Origin: Albimonas pacifica
GTDB taxonomy: Bacteria > Pseudomonadota > Alphaproteobacteria > Rhodobacterales > Rhodobacteraceae
Assembly (NCBI RefSeq): GCF_900113695.1
Contig: NZ_FOQH01000008.1
Span: 124,001 to 188,000 of the forward strand
DNA: 64,000 nucleotides
Reading direction: 5' to 3'
The notes under the pieces were generated by a model that had not been told where the DNA came from, did not search any database, and worked only from the letters and a program-made list of their open reading frames with translations. Positions 27,350 through 35,750 of the stretch are shown one piece after another (positions within the stretch are counted from its first letter, which is position 1; the number at the start of each line of letters is the position of its first letter). A program made the position numbers and the translations under genes.

Positions 27350-27724
27350 TCAGTCCGAGGCGTCGCCGGCGGTCTCGGCCTCGTCGTCGCAGAAGATGTC
27401 GTGCAGCACCTGCAGCAGCCGGGCGGCGCGGTCGTCGGCGATGCGGTAGAAGATGATCTTCCCCTCCCGCCGGTTGTCGACCAGTCCTTCCAGCCTCAGC
27501 CGGGCGAGCTGCTGGGAGACGGCCGACTGGCGCGCCGACAACAGGCGCTCGAGCTCGGTGACCGACTTCTCCCCCTCGACCAGGGCGCACAGGATGCGCA
27601 GCCGTCCCTCATGCGCGAGCGCCTTGAGGAAGGCGGTGGCTTCGTCGGCGCGGGCCTCCATGCCCTGCAGGTCTGCGGCGTGCCCCGCATCGGGGCGGGT
27701 ATCCAGCGCGGTCGTCATAATCAC
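27350..27724 (-). CDS. sqrR: SqrR/BigR-type persulfide-sensing ArsR-family repressor
   Basis: 124 residues with an ArsR winged helix: ALAHEGRLRILCALVEGEKSVTELERLL, then the recognition helix ARQSAVSQQLARLRLEGLV and the wing RREGKIIFYRI. It has exactly two cysteines, C46 and C112, 66 residues apart. In Rhodobacter capsulatus SqrR the sensing pair C41/C107 has the same spacing and forms a polysulfide bridge that releases DNA. The metal-binding motif of ArsR/SmtB proteins is missing. It is divergent from hemA across 419 bases containing an ATTC-N8-GAAT palindrome. Confidence 0.88.
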   Translation of the reverse strand: MIMTTALDTRPDAGHAADLQGMEARADEATAFLKALAHEGRLRILCALVEGEKSVTELERLLSARQSAVSQQLARLRLEGLVDNRREGKIIFYRIADDRAARLLQVLHDIFCDDEAETAGDASD

Positions 27725-27747
27725 TCGCTATATCTGCCCGGGCCGGC

Positions 27748-27759
27748 AATGCCGGCATT
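27748..27759. promoter_or_regulatory. 12-bp palindrome upstream of the SqrR-like gene
   Basis: AATGCCGGCATT is a perfect palindrome centred 29 bases before the start codon of the SqrR-like gene, followed by two GCATTC copies. It may be an autoregulatory site; the match to the known SqrR motif is poor. Confidence 0.3.
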
Positions 27760-27949
27760 CAAGCATTCCTCTAGATAGTCGACCCGTCGCTATAACAACA
27801 GAGGACGTGGCGACGCATCGTCGAATTCGCAACATGGCGGGCGATCACGGCGGGATGTGGGCGTCCCCGGGGCGTGGAGGCGGTGATCGCGTCGCGAAAC
27901 GGGGGCGGAGACGGCCGACGTCGCGCAGGCCGCCGCCCTTGCGGAAAAA

Positions 27950-27969
27950 ATATTCATAAACGGGAATAT
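27950..27969. promoter_or_regulatory. Candidate SqrR/BigR operator between sqrR and hemA
   Basis: ATATTC (27950-27955), eight bases, then GAATAT (27964-27969): a perfect dyad in an otherwise GC-rich region. It contains ATTC-N8-GAAT, the pattern I recall as the R. capsulatus SqrR binding site. A TATAAA element (27967-27972) overlaps its right arm and could be a -10 box for hemA, so binding would block transcription. Inference. Confidence 0.55.
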
Positions 27970-28143
27970 AAACGGCTTGCAGCATCCAAATGCCGCGGTT
28001 TATTGGGGAGACGCGGCGCCTGCGGTTATGGCACAGGTGTCGCCCCGATGACGAACGCTGACGTACGCGCGCGGATCGGGTCGGGCGACCGGCGCCGGGA
28101 TGGCTGCCCCTCTCCGACCCTTCGCGCAACGGAGGACCGGCGG

Positions 28144-29373
28144 ATGGACTACGAGGCCTTTTTCCGCGGCGAGCTCGACGACCTTCGCGCGGAGGGCAAT
28201 TACCGCGTCTTCGCGAACCTCGAGCGGCACGTGGGCGCGTTTCCGCGCGCGACGCGCCGGCGCGACGGCACGATGGCGAACGACGACCGCCACGAGGTGA
28301 CGGTCTGGTGCTCGAACGACTACCTCGGCATGGGCCAGCACCCGGCGGTGCGCGCGGCGATGGTCGAGGCGATCGAGACCTGCGGCGCCGGCGCGGGCGG
28401 CACGCGCAACATCTCGGGCACCAACGTGCACCATGTCGAGCTGGAGCGCGAGCTCGCCGACCTGCACGGCAAGGAGAGCGCCCTGATCTTCACCTCGGGC
28501 TACGTCTCGAACTGGGCGAGCCTGGGCACGCTGGGGGCGCGGCTGCCGGGCTGCGTGATCGTCTCGGACGCGCTCAACCACGCCTCGATGATCGAGGGGA
28601 TGCGGCACTCGAAGGCCGAGCGGAAGATCTGGAAGCACAACGACGTCGAGGACCTGGCGCGCAAGCTCTCGCAGATCGAGCCGGGGCGCCCGAAGGTGGT
28701 GGCCTTCGAGAGCGTCTACTCGATGGACGGCGACATCGCCCCGATCCGGGAGATCTGCGACGTCGCCGACCAGTACGGCGCGATGACCTATCTCGACGAG
28801 GTCCACGCGGTGGGGCTCTACGGCCCGCGGGGCGGCGGCGTCGCCGAGCGCGAGGGGCTGATGGACCGGATCACGATCATCGAGGGGACCCTGGGCAAGG
28901 CCTTCGGCGTGATGGGCGGCTATATCGCGGGCTCCGCCGCGGTCTGCGACTGGGTGCGCAGCTTCGCCTCGGGCTTCATCTTCACCACCGCGCTGCCGCC
29001 GGCGGTGGCGGCGGGGGCCTGCGCCTCGATCCGGCACCTGAAGGCCTCGGACGCGGAGCGGCTGGCGCAGCGGCGGAACGTGGCGCTGTTGCGGGCGAGA
29101 TTGGACCAATTGGGCATACCGCATCTTCCCAACCCGTCGCACATTGTGCCGGTGATGGTGAAGGACCCGGTGAAGTGCAAGATGCTGTCGGACATCCTGC
29201 TGGACGACTACGGCATCTACGTGCAGCCGATCAACTATCCGACCGTGCCCAAGGGGACCGAGCGGCTGCGCTTCACGCCCTCGCCCCTGCACACGGAGAC
29301 GGAGATCGAGAAGCTGGCCCAGGCGCTGCACGCGCTGTGGAGCCAGTGCGCGCTGGCGCGCGCCGCCGCCTGA
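28144..29373 (+). CDS. hemA: 5-aminolevulinate synthase
   Basis: PLP-dependent condensation of glycine and succinyl-CoA to 5-aminolevulinate, CO2 and CoA, the entry to haem (and, where present, bacteriochlorophyll and corrin) synthesis in alphaproteobacteria. 409 residues, full length. Seen are [43 protein letters not shown] and the Schiff-base lysine in [28 protein letters not shown] near the end is conserved. The ATG at 28144 follows GGAGGA. The open frame further upstream does not look coding. Confidence 0.97.
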   Translation: MDYEAFFRGELDDLRAEGNYRVFANLERHVGAFPRATRRRDGTMANDDRHEVTVWCSNDYLGMGQHPAVRAAMVEAIETCGAGAGGTRNISGTNVHHVELERELADLHGKESALIFTSGYVSNWASLGTLGARLPGCVIVSDALNHASMIEGMRHSKAERKIWKHNDVEDLARKLSQIEPGRPKVVAFESVYSMDGDIAPIREICDVADQYGAMTYLDEVHAVGLYGPRGGGVAEREGLMDRITIIEGTLGKAFGVMGGYIAGSAAVCDWVRSFASGFIFTTALPPAVAAGACASIRHLKASDAERLAQRRNVALLRARLDQLGIPHLPNPSHIVPVMVKDPVKCKMLSDILLDDYGIYVQPINYPTVPKGTERLRFTPSPLHTETEIEKLAQALHALWSQCALARAAA

Positions 29374-29382
29374 GGGCGCGCG

Positions 29383-29402
29383 GCGCCCGGTTTCGCGGGC
29401 GC
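29383..29402 (+). terminator. Hairpin downstream of hemA
   Basis: A 7-bp stem (29383-29389 with 29396-29402) and a 6-nt loop, 10 bases after the hemA stop. No T-run follows; weak terminator candidate. Confidence 0.4.
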
Positions 29403-29557
29403 GGGTTGATCCGGATCGCAGCCGGCGCCGTAGGGCGTCTGGAAGGAACCACGGGATGCGGCGCGCCGGCCCGGGCCGGAAGAGCCGGTCCGCGGGCGGC
29501 GGGCCGAGGCGCGGCGGCGCGAGGCGCGCCGGCGCGGGACAGCCAGGGAGCATGCAC

Positions 29558-29986
29558 ATGAAACAGGTCGCGAAGCTCGCAGCCATCGGGACGGCGTTCG
29601 GGATCATGGGTCTGGGCGCGGCGGCGCCGGCGGCGGCCGCGGACGCGGCGGCGGGCGAGAAGCTCTTCGCGCGCTGCAAGGCCTGCCACGAGATCTCGAA
29701 CGGCGACGAGGTGATCCAGCGCGGCGGCAAGACCGGCCCGAACCTCTACGGCGTGATCGGGCGCAAGGCCGGCAGCGTCGAGGGCTTCCGCTACGGTCCC
29801 GACCTGGTGGCGGCGGGCGAGAAGGGCCTGGCGTGGACCGAGGCGGAGATCGCTGAATACGTGGCCGATCCGCGGGCCTTCCTGCAGGCCTACCTCGACG
29901 ACAAGTCCGCGAAGTCCTCGATGACCTTCAAGCTCAACAAGGGCGGCGAGGACGTGGCGGCCTACCTGGCCTCGGTCGCGCAGTAA
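29558..29986 (+). CDS. cycA: Cytochrome c2 (class I, soluble periplasmic)
   Basis: 142 residues with a Sec signal peptide ending AAAA (about residue 28). Haem attachment is CKACH (C40, C43, H44) and the sixth ligand is M122 in SSMTFKL. The insert GKTGPNLYGVIGRKAGSVEGFRYGPDL and YVADPRAFLQAYL matches cytochrome c2 of purple bacteria and the mitochondrial-type electron carriers that link the bc1 complex to oxidase or reaction centre. An ATG at 29552 is also in frame, but the AGGGAG ribosome site (29545-29550) fits the ATG at 29558. Confidence 0.93.
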   Translation: MKQVAKLAAIGTAFGIMGLGAAAPAAAADAAAGEKLFARCKACHEISNGDEVIQRGGKTGPNLYGVIGRKAGSVEGFRYGPDLVAAGEKGLAWTEAEIAEYVADPRAFLQAYLDDKSAKSSMTFKLNKGGEDVAAYLASVAQ

Positions 29987-30013
29987 GCGCCGGCGCGGGG
30001 GCGTATCGGACCT

Positions 30014-30032
30014 CGGCGCCCTTCGGGCGCCG
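30014..30032 (+). terminator. UUCG-loop hairpin after cytochrome c2
   Basis: An 8-bp GC stem with a 3-base apex (closing C-TTCG-G tetraloop), 28 bases after the stop. Very stable; probably the transcript end. Confidence 0.6.
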
Positions 30033-30164
30033 TCGGCCCGCCCGCCCCCCGGCTTGCGCCGGGATCCCCCTGTCCGCCCGGCGGCGCGGTCCCGCGCCGA
30101 CCGGGCGGTCGCGTTTCGGGCGCGGGCGGGAAAGGGCGCGGCCTCCGCCGTTCCGCGCAAGCCC

Positions 30165-30185
30165 GCCCGCAGGGCGCCTGCGGGC
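30165..30185. terminator. Hairpin between convergent genes
   Basis: A perfect 9-bp stem (30165-30173 with 30177-30185) and a 3-nt loop, 32 bases beyond the end of the minus-strand hypothetical gene. Likely terminator for the lepB-rnc-era transcript. Confidence 0.5.
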
Positions 30186-30216
30186 CCGGGAGGCCGTCGG
30201 GCCGTCCGGGCGCCTC

Positions 30217-30726
30217 TCAGGGCGCGTCGCGTCGCCAGGCGCGGGCGTCGAGGTCCCAGCGCCAGCCGGCCTCGATCATCGCGTCGGAGAGGGTGAAGAT
30301 CGGGGCGACGACGGTTCCGGGGCCGGGGCGGCAGGTCAGGGACGCGACCAGCCTCTCGCCCTTCAGGACGCTCACGCCGGCTTCGAGGGGGGCGTCCTCG
30401 GTCAGGCGGTCGAGGGAGTGCCAGACCTCGTAGCGATAGGCGCCCGCCCGGAAGGCGACCGCCTCCCACAGGCTGCGGCCGACGCCGGTCCAGGGCATGA
30501 CCGTGCCGGCGGAGAGCGGCTCGCGCAGGGTCAGCTCCGGCGCGCCGGGCGGGCCGTAGGCGTAGGTGAAGGCCGGGGGATCGGAGGCCTCGAGGCAGAC
30601 CTCGAGGCGCCGCTCGCCGATCGGGCAGGAGACGACGGTCTCGCCCGCGCAGGCCGCCGCGGCCGAGGAGGGGGCGAGGAGGGCCAGGGCCAGGACGGGT
30701 GCCAGCACGGCGGCGGCGCGGATCAT
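30217..30726 (-). CDS. Secreted hypothetical protein
   Basis: 169 residues from the ATG at 30726, which overlaps the stop of the DUF1491 gene (ATGA). A signal peptide spans about residues 1-25 (ALLAPSSAAA). The mature part has cysteines in ACAGETVVSC, LEVCLEAS and SLTCRP, enough for two disulfides, and ends with WRWDLDARAWRRDAP. I do not recognise the family. Its coupling to DUF1491 and era-rnc-lepB is probably positional. The upstream extension of the frame is antisense-like. Confidence 0.75.
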   Translation of the reverse strand: MIRAAAVLAPVLALALLAPSSAAAACAGETVVSCPIGERRLEVCLEASDPPAFTYAYGPPGAPELTLREPLSAGTVMPWTGVGRSLWEAVAFRAGAYRYEVWHSLDRLTEDAPLEAGVSVLKGERLVASLTCRPGPGTVVAPIFTLSDAMIEAGWRWDLDARAWRRDAP

Positions 30727-31049
30727 GCCAGGCCCGGCTCGTCGAGCAGGGTGCGGCCCTGGGCGTCCTCCAGCTCGATCACCCACAGGTCGGGATCGAA
30801 ACTGCGCTGGCGGGCGATGGCGGCGTCCACCTCCCGCTCGGGGCCCTGCGCGAGGACCATCCAGCTGCGGCCCTCCATCGTGGCGCGCCGCTCGTAGGCG
30901 GTGGCGTTCCCGTCGAGGGTCGCGACCTTGACCAGCACCGCGCCGGCGGTCTCGTCGCCCCGCGCGGTGATGTAGCAGGGGATCATCGCCATCTCGAGGC
31001 GACGGCGGTAGGCCTGCACCCAGAAGCCGGAGGCGAGGCGCGGCTCCAT
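30723..31049 (-). CDS. DUF1491 family protein
   Basis: 108 residues. DUF1491 is a small alphaproteobacterial family found next to era; hallmarks here are ASGFWVQAYRRRLE, PCYITARGDETAGAVLVKV and FDPDLWVIELED. Function unknown; cytoplasmic. The ATG at 31049 is 5 bases after the era stop. An upstream in-frame ATG would add residues overlapping era and is not needed. Confidence 0.88.
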   Translation of the reverse strand: MEPRLASGFWVQAYRRRLEMAMIPCYITARGDETAGAVLVKVATLDGNATAYERRATMEGRSWMVLAQGPEREVDAAIARQRSFDPDLWVIELEDAQGRTLLDEPGLA

Positions 31050-31054
31050 CGCGC

Positions 31055-32074
31055 TCAGCGTCCCTTCCGGCCGTCGAAGTCGAGGCCCATCTGGTCGTAG
31101 CGCTCGCGCTCGTTCTCCCACTCGGGGCGGACCTTGACCTCGAGGAACAGGTGCACGTCGCGGTCGAGGAAGGCGCGCAGGTCGGCGCGCGCGGCGGAGC
31201 CCACGGCCTTGATCGTCTCGCCCTTCTTGCCCAGCACGATGCCGCGGTGGCCCTCGCGGCCGACGTAGACGATCTGGCGGATCACGGTGGAGCCGTCCTT
31301 GCGGTCCTCCCAGGCCTCGGTCTCGACGGTGAGCTGGTAGGGCAGCTCCTGGTGGAGGCGCTGGGTCAGCTTCTCGCGGGTGAACTCGGCGGCGATGACG
31401 CGCAGCGGCAGGTCGGCGATCTGGTCCTCGGGGTAGTGCCAGGGGCCGACGGGGACCTGGGCGGCGAGCCAGCGCTTGAGGTCGTCGCAGCCCTGGCCCT
31501 TCTCGGCCGAGATCATGAAGGTGCGCGCGAAGTCGCGACGCTCGTTCAGCGCCTGGGCCAGCGTCAGCAGCGCCTCGGGCCTCACCCGGTCGATCTTGTT
31601 GATCAGCAGCGCCACGGGGGCCTTGCGCACCCGCTCGTCGAGGGCCTTGAGGATCTCCTCGACGCCCTCGGTGATGCCGCGATGGGCCTCGACCAGCAGG
31701 CAGATCACGTCGGCGTCGTCGGCGCCGGTCCAGGCGGCGGCGACCATGGCGCGGTCGAGCCGGCGGCGGGGGCGGAAGAGGCCGGGCGTGTCGACGAAGA
31801 CGATCTGCGAGGCGCCTTCCAGCGCCACGCCGCGGATGCGGGTGCGGGTGGTCTGCACCTTGTGGGTGACGATCGAGACCTTGGCCCCCACCATCCGGTT
31901 CAGCAGCGTCGACTTGCCGGCGTTCGGCTCGCCGATCAGGGCGACGAAGCCGCAGCGGGTCGGGCCCTGGGGCAGGGCCTCGGCCGCGTCCTCGGCGCCT
32001 TCGTCGGCGCCGCTCTCCTCGGGGGGGAGGGCGTCGGGCTCGTCGCCTTCGGGGGTCTCGTTCTCGGGGGTCAT
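31055..32074 (-). CDS. era: GTPase Era
   Basis: Ras-like GTPase with a KH domain that binds 16S rRNA and helps 30S maturation. 339 residues. G1 is GEPNAGKST, G2 is TTRTRIRG, G3 is DTPGLF, G4 is NKID; the KH core is REGHRGIVLGKKGETIK. The first 38 residues are an acidic Glu/Asp/Pro-rich extension absent from most Era proteins but seen in some relatives. The ATG at 32074 overlaps the rnc stop by 4 bases. Confidence 0.96.
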   Translation of the reverse strand: MTPENETPEGDEPDALPPEESGADEGAEDAAEALPQGPTRCGFVALIGEPNAGKSTLLNRMVGAKVSIVTHKVQTTRTRIRGVALEGASQIVFVDTPGLFRPRRRLDRAMVAAAWTGADDADVICLLVEAHRGITEGVEEILKALDERVRKAPVALLINKIDRVRPEALLTLAQALNERRDFARTFMISAEKGQGCDDLKRWLAAQVPVGPWHYPEDQIADLPLRVIAAEFTREKLTQRLHQELPYQLTVETEAWEDRKDGSTVIRQIVYVGREGHRGIVLGKKGETIKAVGSAARADLRAFLDRDVHLFLEVKVRPEWENERERYDQMGLDFDGRKGR

Positions 32075-32766
32075 TCTCGGGATTCCAGAAGGGCGAGCAG
32101 GGCCTTGGCGGCTTCCTGCTGGGCGGCGCGCTTGGAGGAGGCGGCGCCCTCTGCCTCGGCGCCGTCGGCCATCCGGGCCGCGATGGTGAAGACGGGCGCG
32201 TGGTCCGGGCCGGAGCGGCCGCGTTCCAGGTAGGCGGGGGGCGCGAGGCCGCGGGCCTGGGCCCACTCCTGCACCGCGGTCTTGGCGTCGGCGGTGGTGC
32301 GCTCGGCCCGCGCGATCCGCTCGCCCCAGGCGGACAGGATCGCGACGCGGGCGTCGGCCATGCCGTTGTCGAGGTAGATGGCGGCGATCAGCGCCTCCAT
32401 CGCGTCGCCCAGCACGGCGGGGCGGCGTCGCCCGCCGGCGAGCGTCTCGGAGCGGCCGAGGCGCAGCATGGCGCCGATGCCCAGGGTCTCGGCGACCTCG
32501 GCGCAGGTCTCCTTGCGCACCAGGGCGTTGAAGCGGGGGGCGAGGCGGCCCTCCGGGGCGTCGGGGAAGGCCTCGAACACGGCCTCGGCGATGACCAGGC
32601 CCAGGACGCGGTCGCCCAGGAACTCCAGCCGCTGGTTGTCGGGCCGGGCGGAGGAGGAGGCGGACGGGTGGGTCAGCGCCTCTTCCAGGGTCACGGAGGC
32701 GTGCACCGTCACCCCGAGGCGCGCGGAAAGCTCCGCGGCGTGGCGGGAGAGGTCGCGGCGGCTCAC
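32071..32766 (-). CDS. rnc: Ribonuclease III
   Basis: Double-strand-specific endoribonuclease for rRNA and mRNA processing. 231 residues: the RNase III signature NQRLEFLGDRVLGL with the catalytic acidic residues near 43-52, a second acidic cluster GDAMEALIAAIYLD, then a dsRNA-binding domain (TAVQEWAQARGLAPP ... SSKRAAQQEAAKALL). Placed between lepB and era as in many alphaproteobacteria. Confidence 0.96.
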   Translation of the reverse strand: MSRRDLSRHAAELSARLGVTVHASVTLEEALTHPSASSSARPDNQRLEFLGDRVLGLVIAEAVFEAFPDAPEGRLAPRFNALVRKETCAEVAETLGIGAMLRLGRSETLAGGRRRPAVLGDAMEALIAAIYLDNGMADARVAILSAWGERIARAERTTADAKTAVQEWAQARGLAPPAYLERGRSGPDHAPVFTIAARMADGAEAEGAASSKRAAQQEAAKALLALLESRE

Positions 32767-32806
32767 CGGGCCGCCTCCGCGGTCCGGGTCACGTGCCGCC
32801 CCTCGA

Positions 32807-33571
32807 TCAGTCGATCGAGACGAAGAAACGGTCGGCGCGCCAGTTCCAGACCTCCCAGAATTCGCCGCCGAAGCTGAGCGCGATCAGGTCGGCGCGGCCC
32901 ACCAGGTTCTCGAAGGGCACCATGCCCACCGACTGGCGGCTGTCGTTGGAGTTGTCGCGGTTGTCGCCCATGAAGAAGTAGTGCCCCTCGGGGACGTCGA
33001 ACTCGCGGGTGTTGTCCGTCAGCGGAGAGGAGTTGTCGTCGGCGTTGAGCACGATGTGCTCGCGCCCGTTGGGCAGCGTCTCGATATAGCGCTCCTTGAG
33101 GCACATCACCTCGCCGTCGATGCGGGGGTATTCCTTGCACTGCAGGGAATGGCCGCGGATCACCGGCTCGAGGAACTCGCCGTCGGGGCGCTGGGGGGCG
33201 GCTTCGCCGTTGATGTAGAGGATGCCCTCGCGGATCTGGATGGTGTCGCCCGGCAGGCCGATCAGGCGCTTGACGTAATCCTCGTTCGAGCGGGGGTGCT
33301 TGAAGACGATGACGTCGCCGCGCTCGGGCTCGGAGGCGAGGATGCGGCCGGAGAACGGGGCCAGGCCGAAGGGGAAGGAATGGGCCGAGTAGCCGTAGGC
33401 GTACTTGGAGACGAACAGGAAATCGCCGATCAGCAGCGTCGACTTCATCGAGCCCGACGGGATCCAGAACGGCTGGAACAGGAGCGACCGGAACACGCCC
33501 GCGATCAGCAGCGCGTAGACGACGGTCTTCACGAGCTCCCAGAGTCCGTCTTTCTTCTGCGCCTTCGCCAT
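32807..33571 (-). CDS. lepB: Signal peptidase I
   Basis: Membrane serine protease that removes Sec and Tat signal peptides. 254 residues from ATG 33571 (AGGA 8 bases upstream); an ATG at 33592 is 7 codons earlier. One membrane anchor (about 15-33), the catalytic serine in IPSGSMKSTL, the catalytic lysine in DYVKRLIGLPGD, and the MGDNRDNSNDSR box are all present. Followed by rnc-era. Confidence 0.94.
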   Translation of the reverse strand: MAKAQKKDGLWELVKTVVYALLIAGVFRSLLFQPFWIPSGSMKSTLLIGDFLFVSKYAYGYSAHSFPFGLAPFSGRILASEPERGDVIVFKHPRSNEDYVKRLIGLPGDTIQIREGILYINGEAAPQRPDGEFLEPVIRGHSLQCKEYPRIDGEVMCLKERYIETLPNGREHIVLNADDNSSPLTDNTREFDVPEGHYFFMGDNRDNSNDSRQSVGMVPFENLVGRADLIALSFGGEFWEVWNWRADRFFVSID

Positions 33572-33915
33572 GCGCTTGGTCCTGCCCGCCATGCCTTCGA
33601 TGTCCGTCCGGTGTCCGGGACCCGTCCTGTCGGCCGGCGAGGGCCGGTCCGGGCGGGGCGCGCCGTTGTCGCCGTGGGATGGGGCCAAGTCAAGGCGACG
33701 AAACGGATGCTCGGAGGCGGGTGGGGCGCCTCGCCCGGGCGGGCCCGCAGCGCGGGGCGGGCCGCCGGGCGCCAGCCGGAGACACGGCGCCCGGCGGCCC
33801 GGTGAGCCGCCGCGCCGGGGGCGTGGGCAGTGCCGGGGCGTGCGGGAGGGAGAGGCCGCGCGGGCAGGGCGGCGGGAGGGGTCGCGCCGGGGCCGGCCGG
33901 CGCGACCCGGGGGCG
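33572..33915. other. Gene-free gap between the P450 and lepB
   Basis: 344 bases of GC-rich, Arg/Gly-biased sequence. No ORF with a ribosome site and no strong terminator was seen. In many Rhodobacterales acpS or another housekeeping gene precedes lepB; nothing like it is here. Confidence 0.5.
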
Positions 33916-35172
33916 TCAGCGGTGGAGGACCACCGGAAGCTCTTCGTAGCCGAGCACGAAGTTGGACATGACCCGGACCGGCGCGCCCACCACCTCGACG
34001 CGCGAGAAGCGCTTGAGGATCTCCTCCCACACCAGGCGCAGCTGCATCTCGGCCACCCGGTTGCCCATGCAGCGGTGCACGCCGTAGCCGAAGGAGATGT
34101 GGTTGCGCGCGTTCTTGCGGGCGATGTCGAAGTCGTCGGCCTCCTCGAACTTCGCCTCGTCGCGGTTGCCCGAGACGTACCACATGATCACCTTGTCGCC
34201 CTCGCGGATCGTGCGGCCGCCGATCTCCACGTCCTCGAGCGCGGTGCGGCGCATGTAGGCGAGCGGGGTCTGCCAGCGGATGATCTCGGAGACCATGTTG
34301 GGGATCAGCGACGGGTCCGCGGTCAGCCGGTCGTACTGCTCGGGGTGGCGGTTCAGCGCCCAGACGCCCCCGGAGATCGAGTTGCGGGTGGTGTCGTTGC
34401 CCCCCACGATCAGCAGCATCAGGTTGCCCAGCAGGGTGAACGGGTCGTCGCCGAAATCCTTCGTGTCCGGGTGCTGGGCCATCAGCGAGATGAAGTCCAT
34501 CGCCGGCGGCCCGTCCTTGCGCGCCGCCCACAGGCCCTGGAAGGCCGACAGGCACTCGAGCAGGATCCTGCGCCGCTCCATCTCGTCGAGGCTGTTGTTG
34601 CCCATGCCGGGGTTCGAGGTCACCACGTCCGACCAGTAGGGCAGCTTGTGACGCTCCTCCCACGGGAAGTCGAAGAGGGTGGCGAGCATCTGGGTGGTGA
34701 TCTCGATCGAGACGCGCTCGACCCAGTTGAATTCCTCGCCGATCGGCAGCTCGTCCATCACCGCGGCGATGCGGCGGCGCATCAGCGCCTCGAGGTCGCC
34801 CAGCCGGTCGGGGCCCACGGCGGGCATCGCGGGCTTGCGCCACTTGGGATGCACCGGCGCGTCCTCGGAGATGAAGCTGCGCGGGTTGAACTGGGGGTTG
34901 CGCTCGCCCAGCGAGATGCCGCCCAGCGAGGAGAAGCGGCGGTGGTCGGTGTCGACCTTCATGATCTGCTCGTAGGAGGAGATCGACCAGTAGGGGCCGA
35001 ACTCGCTCTCGCGGCACAGGTGCACCGGGGCCTCGCGGCGCAGGCGGGCGAAGAACGGGCGGTGGACGTCGGCGGCGAAGCGCTCGGCCCGCGAGACGTC
35101 GAAGTCTTCGAGCGGCGTGGTGCGGGCCTCTTCCTCCGCGGCGGCGAGCGCCTCGTCGGTCATCTTCAGCAT
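33916..35172 (-). CDS. cyp153A: CYP153-type cytochrome P450 (alkane/fatty acid omega-hydroxylase family)
   Basis: 418 residues. P450 motifs: I-helix LLIVGGNDTTRNS, the ExxR helix in MVSEIIRWQTPLAYMRR and the haem loop FGYGVHRCMGN. The long blocks around GNDTTRNSISGG, IIRWQTPLAYMRRTA, KVIMWYVSGNRDE and AEMQLRLVWEEILKRF match the CYP153A group, which hydroxylates terminal carbons of medium-chain alkanes and fatty acids. CYP153 enzymes need a ferredoxin and a reductase, usually encoded beside them; neither is here. ATG 35172 has AGGGAG 7 bases upstream. Confidence 0.92.
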   Translation of the reverse strand: MLKMTDEALAAAEEEARTTPLEDFDVSRAERFAADVHRPFFARLRREAPVHLCRESEFGPYWSISSYEQIMKVDTDHRRFSSLGGISLGERNPQFNPRSFISEDAPVHPKWRKPAMPAVGPDRLGDLEALMRRRIAAVMDELPIGEEFNWVERVSIEITTQMLATLFDFPWEERHKLPYWSDVVTSNPGMGNNSLDEMERRRILLECLSAFQGLWAARKDGPPAMDFISLMAQHPDTKDFGDDPFTLLGNLMLLIVGGNDTTRNSISGGVWALNRHPEQYDRLTADPSLIPNMVSEIIRWQTPLAYMRRTALEDVEIGGRTIREGDKVIMWYVSGNRDEAKFEEADDFDIARKNARNHISFGYGVHRCMGNRVAEMQLRLVWEEILKRFSRVEVVGAPVRVMSNFVLGYEELPVVLHR

Positions 35173-35245
35173 GGCGGTCTCCCTTGGTCGCCCCTGGCGG
35201 CGGGGCGGGGGCCCGGTCTCGAGGCCGGGCGTTGCTCCCGACGTC

Positions 35246-35275
35246 AGCATACAGGCTGCGCGACGCGCGCGTAAA
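35246..35275 (-). promoter_or_regulatory. Predicted promoter of the P450 gene
   Basis: On the minus strand TTTACG (35270-35275) and TATGCT (35246-35251) are 18 bases apart, in a local AT-rich island about 75 bases before the start codon. An inverted GCGCGAC/GTCGCGC-type dyad lies in and near the spacer. Prediction only. Confidence 0.4.
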
Positions 35276-35324
35276 CTTTTCGTGCGCGACGCGAGGCCGG
35301 ACGTAGCGTCAGGCGACGGGAGGG

Positions 35325-35750
35325 TCAGGGCAGGGAGACGGTGTTCTCAAGCCCCTCGGCGCCCGCGAAGACCACCAGGATGCGCAGCAGGCCCGCGCCG
35401 GTGTTGACCCCCTCGTGGGGGACCTCGTGCGCCTCGACCAGCGCCTCGCCCGCGCGGTAGGCGCGCACGGTCCCGGCGGGGTCCTGGTAGGTCACGGTGA
35501 TCTCCCCCTCCAGCACCCAGGCGAACAGCGGCGCGAGGTGGCGATGCAGGCCCGTGCTCTGCCCGGGCAGCATGGTCACGATGGCCGAGGTCATCTTCGC
35601 CTGCCCCTCGGGCCAGGCGATCGGGGCGCCGAGCACGTCCGTCGTCGTCCCCAGCAGGGGCTGCAGGGGCGGGTAGTCCTCGGCCGCCGCGGGGCTGCAG
35701 ACGGGGGCGGCGAGGGCGAGCAGGACGGCGGGCGCGAGGCGCAGGAACAT
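35325..35750 (-). CDS. Secreted cupin-domain protein
   Basis: 141 residues with a signal peptide (about 1-23, cleavage near AAAE). A single cupin barrel follows, with motif 1 histidines in GQSTGLHRHLAP and the motif 2 segment HEVPHEGVNT. It is of the type found in periplasmic cupins of unknown function. It lies on the same strand as the P450, upstream of it, but an AT-rich promoter island between them suggests separate transcription. Confidence 0.83.
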   Translation of the reverse strand: MFLRLAPAVLLALAAPVCSPAAAEDYPPLQPLLGTTTDVLGAPIAWPEGQAKMTSAIVTMLPGQSTGLHRHLAPLFAWVLEGEITVTYQDPAGTVRAYRAGEALVEAHEVPHEGVNTGAGLLRILVVFAGAEGLENTVSLP

